Under the pieces are notes generated by a model. The model was not told the origin of the DNA and made no database searches. It saw only the letters and a program-made list of their open reading frames with translations. Below are positions 36,532 to 47,631 of a stretch of 64,000 nt of DNA, piece after piece (the first letter of the stretch is position 1; every line of letters begins with the position of its first letter). This DNA is from Verpa conica. Its lineage: Eukaryota > Ascomycota > Pezizomycetes > Pezizales > Morchellaceae. Both the position numbers and the translations under genes were made by a program. The stretch spans positions 372,001 to 436,000 of the forward strand of contig JAUFSD010000024.1 of assembly GCA_033030425.1 (NCBI GenBank), in the 5' to 3' direction.

Positions 36532-37731
36532 TGTTGCAGATTCCCGTAGTTGAATTCGTGACAGCTGCGGGGCGGAGAGAGACGTTGTAGTGTCCTTAGC
36601 TTTGTGTCTCGCTTAATGGCGCTGGTGAGCCTCAAATGACTTATGTAAACATTTGCGTGACTGCCAAGTCACTACGAAGTATATCGAGTGAGACTCTATG
36701 ACACCGATGAATGAATGAATGAATCATAAATACATGGAGCCCTTGGGCTATAGTATTCAAAGTCTTTGTCCTCTTCTCTCTCGTCTATGTCTTCCCAAAG
36801 CCCGCCCCATCCCCATTCTTCCTCCGGTCTGCCCCCCTCACCCATCTTGTCCTCCTCTGTCCCTTGTATTCTTCTCATCGTATGACACTGGTGAACCCAT
36901 TCTACTATCCCCACCTTTGTGTTGAACTAGGTTGGCATAGATCGTTTTATTGAATTAATATTGATTCCTCTTAGCTTCTAATATTATATTAAATATCATG
37001 GTTTGCTCTGGATGATTGAGGAGCATATTCTAGTACGCTTAAAAAATATTTGCGTGTAGGTCACTTAAACCTTTGTATGTTGTAGGGTTATTACTTAGGT
37101 CTCTTAAGCGGGGAATTTGCAAACTCTTGATCTATATAACTTTTTTTGAGAGATCGCTGTGACAGGTAGATGTTTTATTCCTGGGAATGCCAAAAATAAA
37201 AGAAAACAAAAGCTAGCTTATCCTGGGTTCGGTAAAGTATTTTAATCACATGTACATGTGGCTTCTGCTAGTAAAAGCGCTAGTGATCAATAACTTGTAG
37301 TCATAGAATCTCACTTGAAAACCTCATTTGGATTGTTTAAGTAGTCTATGAGAGTATAAAATTTGTTTACTTTTTAGTTTTTCTTGTTCTCAGAAGTGGT
37401 GAGCTTAATTTGATGATAGCTGAGTATGATGGGGCGAGTGTAGGTATTGATTGACCCAGGGTAACTTTATCTATGTGACAAATAATTGGGGTTGCCTAGT
37501 ACATATATAATACCTGAGGTATAAGGTGTGTATTGTAACACGAGCCCTATATGGCGGTTTTACTGTAGAAGGTTAGGTTAATGCCAATTATAAATATCAT
37601 GAATAATCACTCGATACTTATAATTGCGGCTAAGAATAGACGGAGAAAGTATCCATGTACAACCGCCTATCTAAACACACTCTAAATTCCTGAATATTCC
37701 CTAAACCTGGGAGTATCTAATCGCCCCATCT
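36532..37731. other. Intergenic region (1.2 kb) with a dispersed-repeat copy
   Basis: Promoter of prefoldin on one side and the 3' flank of TRAPPC11 on the other. One copy of the dispersed repeat is at 36707-36757. The rest is AT-rich without coding character. Confidence 0.5.
36707..36757 (+). repeat. Dispersed repeat copy E (extended, about 50 bp)
   Basis: GATGAATGAATGAATGAATCATAAATACATGGAG, continuing CCCTTGGGCTATAGTATTC. The extension is shared with the minus-strand copy near 54012-54062, which shows that the family is longer than the simple GAAT-like core. Confidence 0.65.
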
Positions 37732-40700
37732 CTACTCCTCTCCAACCTCCTCCTTACACGGAACCCAAACCATCAATCCTGCTTTATCAACGGCCACCCC
37801 CTGACTTCCCGGGCTCACCCTTAGTGTTTTATTAAAGTACCTATCCACAACCCTTAGACCTGGTCTAATCCACAGACCCCCTTCTGAAATTACTGCTGTC
37901 ACCCCACCTTCTTCATCCCCCTTTTTAGTTCCAGTAGCCCACTCAACCCCACCGCTCTTCTTTCCAATTTTCGCAGCTTGGTCGACTTTATATGTAAAGA
38001 TTCGGTATCTTAATGTAACTCGTGATACTGGTAGCAGTTGTAAACTTGTTTGCTTGGGCCCACTGAACGCAAATTCTTCGTTTGCTTCCATTACAACGTT
38101 GAAAGTGAGGAAGTAATTTGTTGGATTCTCTAAGGTGTATTCGAGGTGCAGAATTCCGGGAATGTCAATGTTGGAGGTTGCAGGTGTGGGGATGAGAGAG
38201 CCAGTAGTGGAGGTTGTCCGTGCTCTTGTTATAGGTGGTGATTTTGGGGGTGGTAATACAGCAACCGCTGTTATTGGCTGAGAGGGAGCAGGTACTACGA
38301 CAGCTGCAAGGACCCGCGGTTCACTCCCAGGAATAGGGAGTCGCGGGACAGGAAGTGAAGTTGTGTTAACGACTACCGTCCATTCAGGCGAAATATCTTT
38401 TCGGCGCCATTTTAAATTCAGGTTGACATCCACACTTGCAACCCGGCGGTCTTCGAGAGATAATTTATGAATGTCGATGATAAAGAGCAGCTCAGATGTA
38501 CTGCCCTGCTTCAGCATGGTGTTCCCGTCATTTCTGGTTTCTACGACTTCTGCTATCACGCCTCCAGCTACGCCAAGGACTGGTAGCTCCCAGCCTTCAA
38601 TCTCAACTTCTCCTTCCCCCATCCCGGCAATTCCAACAGTGAGACACCATCGTTGCTTAATCCCCAATGCACATCCCTTCCCGTCTTCCCCTGCCGCGAT
38701 ATCGCCTTCGGATAAAGAGAAGTAATCGGGCCATAGTTCTGGATGTACACGAGGAGAGAAATCAAAAGATGTGCGGAAGGGGTTAATGACTGGCATTTCG
38801 GCAACAACCGGTTTTGAAATTGGCGTTTCAGGATCTGACACAAGGTGGTAATGGGCTGTAATCTCAATCGCACAATCGGCAGGTATAGACGGAGACGGGA
38901 ACGTGAACGTCCGTTTCGCAGACGCAGAAGGTGTCAGTTTCCCAAGTGGATAAATCGATGCAGTCGGAGGCTCCTCGGCCCCGTCCTCTTGAAGCCATGT
39001 AATGTGAGGTGCTGTTCCCCTCTACTAGTCAGCATCTCATCTCTACCCAGGATCACGACTCATCACTCGGAGGAAGTCTAAAAGAAGGACTCACGTTCAT
39101 CGCCCGGCCACCCTAGGATCTTAACCTCCACATTTACAATTGCTTCCTCGTCTTCTCCATTCATGGCCTCAAATTTAATCCTCACAATCTCATTAATATA
39201 AATATCACCCTCTACAGCACTCTTTGCGGTAACATCCATCTTTGGAGGTCTCGGTAGAATCTCTACTCTACCTGGCTCTGGCGCTCTTAATGGCTTTCGA
39301 CATAAGCCAGTTACACCATTTTCTCCCTTCTTGGCAGCCTCAATCCACCATACTCCATTCCCGCCATTTGCAGTCAGCTGTCTCTTAAGTGCTGCGTCGT
39401 TTGGTAATACATGCACAGATGACTCTTCGTCTTCTGCATCAAGCATGATCATAAAGTCTAGTTCAAAACCATCAGAGATATATACGAAAGTTGCGCATAT
39501 AGCTTTTGCCTCCCCCGCTTCACGAAGGATTGAAGAGAGCTCAAAGATTTTTGTCTCCCCTGGGGAAAGGGAGAGGTCTGTCTCTGCGATCAGGAAAGAT
39601 TTAGTTGATGTTGGTGACGGGAGAGGTTCATCGTGGTTGTGGTGCTGTTCATGGATCTTCCCTTTGAGGTCTAATTTAGTCATTTTACTAGAGGAGACTG
39701 GGGAAGCGGTAGATGAATCGTGGCGGAGAAGAATTGTTTTGAGAGAGCCTTCATAGTTGATTTTGAGCTCTGAAAATACTATCGGCACCGAGCTCGGTTG
39801 TGCAGATGAGGTTATGACAAGTTGCGAGGCGACCGAGTCTCCAACGTGAACTTTGGTGTTTTCAAATGTGTACGATGCAGTCACTACCGGAATTAGTCTA
39901 TATTCCCATGAAGACCATAGAGAACCCACAAAAACTAACAACATCACCCCCCCTCACCACCATTGTCGGCCTCACCTTCACTGTCTCAATCCCCTCCAAA
40001 CACCGTCCTAGGTCGTACTTCCACCCCTTTCTCTCCCTAAAAACCCCCTTACACAGAAGCTCCAACCCAGCCACAACCACACTTCCTCCATCCCCACTAT
40101 TATGTCCACACTCGATAATCCCCCATAGCACATCCTCCAGCACCTGCCACCACCCCTCCTTCCTGTATACCCCTGCCGTCGTCCGTAAATCCTTTAACGC
40201 CTCCCCCCAGAGTTCAGGCTTATTGGGGGCAGCGTGCATCTTGAGTTTTGCTATTGTATAGGTTATACCGTCAGCCATTCTTCGCTGCTGCCTTACCTCA
40301 AATTCCCGACGAGCTAGCATAAGAAGTGTGATCTGTGCGCTGTTGTGGTCACTACTCAACTCCTCAGCCAGAGACGGGCATAGATATGTGTCATGGGTAT
40401 TCTCAGAATCTGATAATGAAATCCGTTTCGCTCTATGGGCCCGCTCAGACATATACTCTGCTGCTCTAAGGAAGTAGAATCCCTGATGATGTAGGTAATC
40501 CTGCGGTGTAAGACGATCACTGACACTTATTGTTTTCTCTGGCAGCGCATATAGCGTCTGTGCCTCCTGTACTACATCAAGCGCAAGCATCATTGGTGAC
40601 CGTGGTGATAACGGCGCGATAGGTGTAAATACTTGAAGGTTTGCCACCTGGAGGAGCTCAGCAAGGCAGCGGTTCCAGCGTGACATCCATGCACTGAAGC

Positions 40701-42082
40701 CGTACGTGTTGGTTCCCAGACCTTTACGATCAAGAACCCCTGTCATTTGTGTAATGTGGTAGCCCCAGCGGCGCTTAGCGGCGGTGTATTGCTCACTCCA
40801 GAGATGGCAACGGACGATTCGTAGACTCATTATGTCTGCGAGTAAGCGTGCTTCAGTCCATCTTTCACTCCAGCTTGTAGTTGTCTCGAAGACTTCGGCA
40901 AATAGTTTTTCGTACGCAGCTTCGTAGTTGCGTGCTGCGACATCCATTTCCTGTCTGAACTCCGCAAACATGCCGAGTTTGAACTCGAAGCGGAGATTCC
41001 ATGCTTGTTGTGATAGTGCTCGGGAGCTGGGTATGGTAGGGGGTGGAATAGATCCTTTGTTCCGTTTACGCCGTGAGTGTTTCGACAACTCGCGATAGTA
41101 CTCTATAGCAGATGGATATAGCGTTGTAAGCAGTGTCACAACAAATTGCTGCACCTCTACCGGCGAGGAATGCGCGGGGAGGAAAAAGAACGTAACACTA
41201 GGGACTAGGTTTGTCGAGCGTTTAATGTAGCTGAGTCGATCATCGATCCTTGGGCTCGAAAGAATGCTCTTCTCAGACAATATGACGACTACAAATTTGC
41301 TTCTGTGCCCGGAGCTCCTTATATCCTCCCCGTTGATGCCAACCGATGATGTGTTGTTTAAATTTGGGGAGAAGAGTTTCTTTTGTGAGTTTATAGCTGC
41401 AATTAGTTCATTGTCTTTTTGGTTTTGTATAGGGAGGTCGTTAGATTCGGTATAGAGTTCGTAGGCTGCGCAGAAGGCAGCAGGGAGGAGCAGTTGGTGT
41501 TTCCGTAGCCAGAGGGGGGTTATGACGCCGTCTGGGTAGAGTGGGGATTCCGGGGAGAGTGGGGAAACTGGAGAGTGGAGGGCTTGAATTCGTGTTGGAG
41601 GTCCTTCTAGGGGGGAGGTGAAGTTCTCATCGGCAGGAGGATTGGCTTTCCGAGGGGGAAGGATGTAGTTCTTGTGAGTTTGCAAGTTAGTCATTGGCCT
41701 ACAGCTTGAACAAGACAATGCAAGTGCAATTGAAACAGAAATATCATAGCTTTGCACTCGTGAATATCAGAGGAAACATTGTAATCACCCTTCCCACAGG
41801 TCTGATCCTCCAAGCTGGGGTCTGGGATTTCAGTTTTTCCGTTGTCCGACCAGCCCAGATCCCAGAGCTGTCAGTCTTTATGAAGTAATCCAGCAGCATT
41901 TCCCCCGCCGGAGTTGTAACGGGCGCAACAGCACTCGTCACACGGGACCCGTTCTGTGAAAGCTGAGGATAGCTATATACATCGCTTGTGTCGAGGTCTG
42001 CATATCTTTCGGAGGAGCCCAAGCCAGAGACCAGCAGCAGTGGGGTCTCATGTGTAACGAGTTCTGGGGGGTATGCGTCCAT
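37732..42082 (-). CDS. TRAPP complex subunit TRAPPC11 (Foie gras / Gryzun), 1365 aa
   Basis: Large subunit of the TRAPP tethering complex acting in ER-Golgi and autophagy-related traffic. Exons 42082-41789, 41670-39936, 39883-39095, 39011-37732 give 1365 aa with all phases closing. The N-terminus MDAYPPELVTHETPLLLVSGL and the PAWRIRPVGR-NYILPPRKANPP junction are family-typical. The Foie-gras domain (about 295-570) contains AFRQEM-like FRQEMDVAARNYEAAYEKL and EARLLADIMSLRIVRCHLW. The C-terminal third is a beta-rich Gryzun region (from TASYTFENTKVHVGD on) and ends near PVINPFRTSFDFSPRVHPELW. The second exon could be misread as continuing past 39936 in another frame; the 52-base intron with a good branch site (ctaat) removes this. 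Divergent from the Rxt2 gene with 390 bp between starts. Confidence 0.93.
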
Positions 42083-42472
42083 GGCGGGGTGATACTTGTC
42101 GGGAGGACAGCTACCAGTCCAGTAAGCAGCCGCACTCTCTGGGGGAAAGCTTCAGCTCCTATTCCTGAATATCTACAGGCAATCCGTGGTGTTTTGTATA
42201 GCTGGAGGAGAGACTGATGTTCTATGGCTTATCGGGTGTTGGAGACTCCAATGTTAAAAGCCCCGCGTTGACATCAGAACGCAGCCGCATATCCTGTCAC
42301 GTGACGATTGGTAGTTTCTTGGCTACTCCCACACACAACAGGGACAGACAGGGCAGACACAGACAGACAGACACAGACAGACACAGGCAGGCACAGCTAT
42401 TCATACACGCAACTGTATATAACTGTACATACCTGGGCATACAGAAACCACGACCCTACGATCTATCCCGCC
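42083..42472. promoter_or_regulatory. Bidirectional promoter region between TRAPPC11 and Rxt2 genes
   Basis: The 390 bp between two divergent start codons must hold both promoters. It contains a CACGTGACG element at about 42299 (E-box/CACGTG core) and an ACAG-type microsatellite (42343-42396) in the probable 5' UTR of the Rxt2 gene. Co-regulation is possible but not shown. Confidence 0.6.
42343..42396 (+). repeat. (ACAG)n-type microsatellite
   Basis: Imperfect tandem ACAG units (GACAGACAGACACAG and similar) about 80-130 bp before the Rxt2 start codon, likely in the 5' UTR. Confidence 0.8.
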
Positions 42473-44257
42473 ATGAGTGCTGCCCAGGACAAGAGGAAGA
42501 CTTTGAACGCAATAATGTGCGTTCCTCCCTTTGCCCTCCTTGTCCACAGCTGTTCGTGTTGAGCGGGTTACTGCGAGAACCCTCCACCCCTCTTTACAAA
42601 AAGCGCCTGACTGACTGACTTTGATCTACCTTCTCTAGTGATCTCAAGCGTGCCCTCGCAGTAGCTTCAGATGGTACGCGTTGTCTCTATTTAACTCCCC
42701 CCACTTCCGACTGTGTGGTGAATTGTTCTAACACTACCAACTCCAAACAGGCTCAGAATCAGACGACTCAATAGCATATCCCTCAAACCGTGGTCGGAAA
42801 CTTAAGCGCAAAGCGAGGTTCGTCCACGAAGGCGCATTGAATGATGCAAAGGGTCCTAGAACTTACAAGGAGGTAAGGGAGAAAAACGGCACCCTCCGAT
42901 CTTGTACCTCGGGATGAATGGTGTCATCGGCTGACAGCGGTAAACAATGCAAAAATAGGAAATCGAGTACTTTGGTAAACGCCGAAAGATAATATGGCGT
43001 AAAGAGAAGCCTCGTAAAACCGTTGAAGAGAAGGATGATGAGAGTTCTGAAGATAGTGATGATGATGAGGAGGGGAGTGGTGAGGATGATGTGGATCCGT
43101 ATGCGGATGTCAAACTTGATAGTACCTTCCCTCAGAATATCTTTTGCGTTACCTCCCACATTAACAATTCTCTGTTAGAAATCCTTGCTCCTCTCGAATC
43201 AGCGGCAGACCTCCCATCTCATCCCTCACTTGCACACATCTACACAAACACAACCCTCAATGAGCTTCTCCAGCAATCTCTAGACAAGCTTTGCGAAGAG
43301 CATGAGCACACAATGAAACTTAAAAACCTCCTCACTGTATTCCTCGGCGACGACCCATATGTCAACCTTGAGAAGATGTCCTGGGAAAATGAAGATTACG
43401 CTGCCCTCGCCCGAGAACGTGGACAAATGCTTCTCCGTGAACTTGGTGCCCTCCCTGGTAGCGAGTCTATGTCTGCCCGCGAAAGCATCTCTGGCCCATC
43501 AGGCACCAAGAACATGCTCCCAGACGACATCAACAAAGTGCCTAACGCTGAAGGTAATATTGATGAAGACATAGAAATGGACCCTCCTAATGGCACCTCC
43601 TCTACTACTCTCGACTCGCACTCTGAATGGCCGTCCCATCCTGAAGATTCCCACAACCCCCCACCAGAAGTCCCGCCCGAAGAAGACCCCGACGCAACGC
43701 AAGAGTACAAAATGGAGGAGATTATGGTAGATTCACCCCCACCACCTCCGCCCCGCCGCATGACTACTCGTTCCGCCCACAATAGTCTTCACCCGACCCC
43801 ACCCGCCCTCTCTCCCGCTCCCCCTACCCACCCGGTCGAAATCGATGCCTTTTTCTTCCCACCGAATTACCACGTCGACCGCAACTTTGGCCTACCGCCG
43901 TCAGAAGCTGAAGATACACGGAGACTCCTCGCAACTGCAGTGCAGCGACAGGACGAGTTTCTGCGTGGGCTCAGTAAGGTTCGTGATGGACTCCTGAGGG
44001 CAGAAAGACTTAGGAAGTATGTATGGGGCTGGTGTAGAGCAATGGAAGGTACAAGGGAATATATGACTACCGAGCCTGGTCAAAAGATGGACGAGGAGGT
44101 CGGATATGCGTTGAGTGATGGTGAGGACTGGTATGATCCCGAAGCGTGGGGATTAGAGGATGTTTTAGAAAAGGGGAAGGAAGAGGAGGATGAAGGTGTT
44201 GGAGAACAAGTAGTACAGGGCAAAAAGACGAGAGGTAGGCGAACGGTTGGGAATTAG
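42473..44257 (+). CDS. RXT2: Rxt2-like subunit of the Rpd3L histone deacetylase complex, 499 aa
   Basis: Nuclear chromatin protein expected to be part of the Rpd3L (Sin3) deacetylase complex. Exons 42473-42516, 42639-42673, 42751-42872, 42959-44257 give 499 aa, phases closing. The RXT2 N-terminal domain is recognisable from NRGRKLKRKARFVHEGAL (about 38-55) through YKEEIEYFGKRRKIIWRK, followed by an acidic tract (DDESSEDSDDDEEGSGEDD, about 85-110) and DPYADVKLDSTFPQ, where the family has its second conserved block. The central region (about 200-310) is Pro/Glu/Asp-rich, and a C-terminal block starting VEIDAFFFPPNYHVDRNFGL is again conserved-looking. A Lys/Arg-rich tail may act as a nuclear signal. 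The first three exons are tiny, so start choice depends on the splice model. Confidence 0.85.
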
Positions 44258-46203
44258 GGGTTTATTTTATTTTTCTGTTTTGACTTTTTCATTTCGTGGG
44301 TGGGTGCGAGGCGTATTTTTTTGATATTCTTTTCATTTCATTTTGCCCTGACGCTTTGTGCAATGTGTGTTTTTTTTAAGTTTCCATGCATCTTTCGGGA
44401 TAAAGATTTTTTTTCATTTATTCTCTTTGCGGGTGTATCATTATCGAGATTAGTAGCCTTTTCGTCATTCTGTTTTTGATTCACTTTTCCTTTTCGTTGT
44501 GTGAATCTTCCGTTTTGGGTAGTTGTGTCTAGTTCTTAGACAACTTGGCTCATCCTCACTGTGATCTATCTCATAATGGTGGCGTTCAGTGGATCCTGGG
44601 TTAGCAAAGTAGATGGAGCATCTGGTATCACTCATAATCAAGACCTTACCAGAAAGCCATTATACTAATTAACTCTAGCTAAGGGTTCTTTGTAGTTATG
44701 TAGGTAAGGGCGTGAGTATGGGATGGATAATTGAGGGGGAACAAGTAAACCTAATAACGTGCCGAGTGATCGTCTATGAATATTAAACTCAAATAAAACA
44801 GCATTGTGATGTGAAGAAAATCATTAGATTATGATTACTCCTTTTGCGATGGAAGGCATATAAATAGATGAGCAGGTATCTCTTTTGTTGTACGGGTGTA
44901 GAGGGAAGTAGCAACCTGATCTCAATTAACCTCCCTTTACTCTAGAACTCCCTAGCTCTTAGCACCTCTAGCTTTAGTGTAAGAGTGACTGGCACTATAT
45001 TACTAACTGCCCTAATAAAACTTGTACGGTCTTAATTCAGGATATAGCCCCTGGTCGATACGGCATCCACGTGACTTTTCATAGAATATCACTCGGTATT
45101 ACTAGTTTGTAGATGTAGATGAAGCGGGGTGAGTAGGTTAATCATAGTACATGTAGACCAGAGGTTATTGTACTCGCACTCGCACTTTATCAGAGCGGAT
45201 GAAGCGGTTAACGGGGGGTTAGAACTTAGAACTACATGTAGAGCGCGAGTAGTAGTAATGTGAGACTGGTATGGTAAGAGTATCCGCTAAGAGGGCGATT
45301 ATTGTTATAACCCACGATATGAATTCACTAGCCAAACAAGAGACTGGTGAGATGAGATAGCCCCACCCACCATAGATTAGACCAGGAGCTATTTTTAATT
45401 CTAGCTTAGTTTTTGAAGTTTTGGGCCCCCTAGAGGGGGTACCTAAACTCATGTACGTAAAAAATACCTAGCTAGAAGATCTCTATGCATTGTGGGGGAG
45501 AGGGGCATAGTACTAGTCTTTAAAATATCGTGGTTATGGTGTCCTTACCTTAAACTAAATATATTTGTCGTGACGTATCTTTTCCCTTGCCAGATGCCCC
45601 TGTCGTAAGTTTTTGACCTGTTGGAGTGTGAGGACTCCATCATAAGGAAGCACTCGTTCTTGGCGTTGTCCTGCGGTTTCGGAAAACGGCCGCTGCGTTG
45701 CGTTGGTATGAAGTTAGACATACACGGTAAAGCACTCGACACCAGCATGATTCTACTATTTTGGATTAATCTTTTTAACAGACAACTGTCTCGTTTCCGT
45801 CCCTGCGTTCCTTTCTTTTTCTGGTGTGCCTAAATAGTTTGCTTTTTGCTCCGTGTTGTGCAGCACATCTTATTCTGGATTCCAATCATTTCCTCTCCGG
45901 TAAGCGTCGAAGTCTTACCTGTGACCTTATTATGAAATAGCCATATATATAAAGAGTGTGTGACTGACAGAGAGATGTCACGTGTCATTGTGACGGGAGA
46001 AGCCAAACAAACACTGCCACGCAAAGAAAGGGCGTGACCTGTGTGGGACCCCCACAGTCTGGTGGCTTGGATTAACAACGACCACCAACGACAACGAAGA
46101 CTCTCCAACAACCAACGATAACCACAAACTACTATTCGGCATCAGCAATCAACAGTCTTCTATCCAACCAGAGTAGCTGAGGATCATCTTTGTTAATCCC
46201 CCA
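44258..46203. other. Intergenic region (1.9 kb), no supported gene
   Basis: T-rich 3' flank of Rxt2 (44258-44520), then AT-rich DNA with two TACATGTA palindromes and two ATCACTCG-type motifs. A possible degenerate copy of the dispersed repeat (GTGAGTAGGTTAATCATAGTAC) lies near 45128. The last 300 bases are the promoter of the F-box gene. Confidence 0.5.
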
Positions 46204-47631
46204 ATGCCTCTTCTTCTGCTCCCCCGTGAGCTCTTGCTGGACATTATCGGTCATGTCGCTGCAAGTGCCCCTTCGACTGCTCAGTGCCCCGAATCACTGA
46301 GTGTCTTAAAGGGATTTGCTCATAGCTGCAGACTGCTGCGTGCTTTGGCCATCACTGTTATTTACAGCAAAGTCACGGTTAACAGTGAGGTTGGGAAGCT
46401 GGGTCACTTGTTGACTGATTATCCCCATATCGCTGCTTGTATCCGTCAACTCAAGGTCCACGCGCCCCACTTGCGGGCAATTGACCATGAAAATCTCCAT
46501 CTTCTTAGCGGGATTCTTTCAGTCTGCTCTGGGCTGCGTGAACTGTCTCTTGAGAAGGACTTAAATTGGAATAAAGGTGTCCGGACCGGCTTCGAAGACG
46601 GGCTGCTAGGCAACTTGGCTGCTGGCTCAAAGTCATCGCTCCAAATAATTCAGCTTGAAGGTCTAGGTCTCGAATCACTCCTGGAGCAATTTAGTCATAT
46701 ACTCCACGGTGGTTTTACTTCCCTTGCTACAATCCTCATGCCATCATGCCATGTTTATAACCCCTACGACATCCAACGCGACCGCTCTCTTCAAACACAC
46801 ACTATGTCTACCCTTATCGCCTCTGCCTCCACTCAAAAAACCTGGCCAGAAGAGACACTTACCACAGTTCACAATTTCACTATCGATGCCCGCTTCCCGT
46901 ACCGTCTCACCGATGAGCCAGGCGTAGGTGTTTACTTTGCCAAAGCTCTCCCAGCACTAAAGGCCCTCAATATGACAACCTCCCCTTCATTCATATATGG
47001 TTCCCTCTGGGCATACTCTGAGCTTGGGTCACAGCTCACTGAACTTACTCTTACTGCATCTTACCCGTCTTCATCATCTCGTCGCCGTGGGAGCCCCGAG
47101 AGGCTAAACCCCCAAAGGAATCACTTTTGTGATATCGTAGTAAAACTGGCGCCAAAGCTGACGAAATTTGTCCTCCGCGGTAACTCCGAGTTACGAGTTT
47201 GCCATAAACTCTTCTCAACCTCATCCTACTGGCCTCAGTTATCACTCCTTAATATTGTCTGTGCTTGCGGTTGCGAGGGTATCAAGCCCGCACTCCTTCG
47301 ATCTGGCTTGGGTAGAATCATAAACACACGTCCTAATGCCTATATTTACGTCGAAGGCAGTGTTGGTGAGGATCTTGTAAACTGGAACACAAAATCTTTG
47401 TTTGGAGCTCCTTTGCTAAGCTCCTTTGGTGTACCGCTGGAGGAGAACTTCCTCGCGCCCCTTAAGATGTTCGAGAAGCTGGGGCCAACGAATTTTCTGA
47501 ATACTGATATTGCGGCCGACGCTACAGAGCAGGAACAGCTCTATGGGGGTGAGATAGTTGATGTTGGATTTGAGGAGGAGGCGTTTTTGATACTTGATGG
47601 TGATATAGATGATAAGTGGGTGGGCGAATGA
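46204..47631 (+). CDS. F-box domain protein, 475 aa
   Basis: Likely substrate adaptor of an SCF ubiquitin ligase. Single intronless frame. The N-terminus LLLLPRELLLDIIGHVA followed by LSVLKGFAHSCRLLRALAITVIY (about 3-60) is a standard F-box fold with the Pro-Arg-Glu-Leu start. The remainder is leucine-rich with irregular LRR-like repeats (for example LLSGILSVCSGLRELSLEKDLN, LGSQLTELTLTASY, LAPKLTKFVLRGNSEL), as in many fungal F-box proteins. The C-terminus is acidic and ends VDVGFEEEAFLILDGDIDDK. No transmembrane segment. The substrate is unknown; fungal genomes carry dozens of such genes. Confidence 0.88.
   Translation: MPLLLLPRELLLDIIGHVAASAPSTAQCPESLSVLKGFAHSCRLLRALAITVIYSKVTVNSEVGKLGHLLTDYPHIAACIRQLKVHAPHLRAIDHENLHLLSGILSVCSGLRELSLEKDLNWNKGVRTGFEDGLLGNLAAGSKSSLQIIQLEGLGLESLLEQFSHILHGGFTSLATILMPSCHVYNPYDIQRDRSLQTHTMSTLIASASTQKTWPEETLTTVHNFTIDARFPYRLTDEPGVGVYFAKALPALKALNMTTSPSFIYGSLWAYSELGSQLTELTLTASYPSSSSRRRGSPERLNPQRNHFCDIVVKLAPKLTKFVLRGNSELRVCHKLFSTSSYWPQLSLLNIVCACGCEGIKPALLRSGLGRIINTRPNAYIYVEGSVGEDLVNWNTKSLFGAPLLSSFGVPLEENFLAPLKMFEKLGPTNFLNTDIAADATEQEQLYGGEIVDVGFEEEAFLILDGDIDDKWVGE

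Noticed and set aside
43396..43782. Minus-strand frame opposite the Rxt2 gene
   Set aside because: Shadow of the Pro/Glu-rich coding region on the opposite strand.
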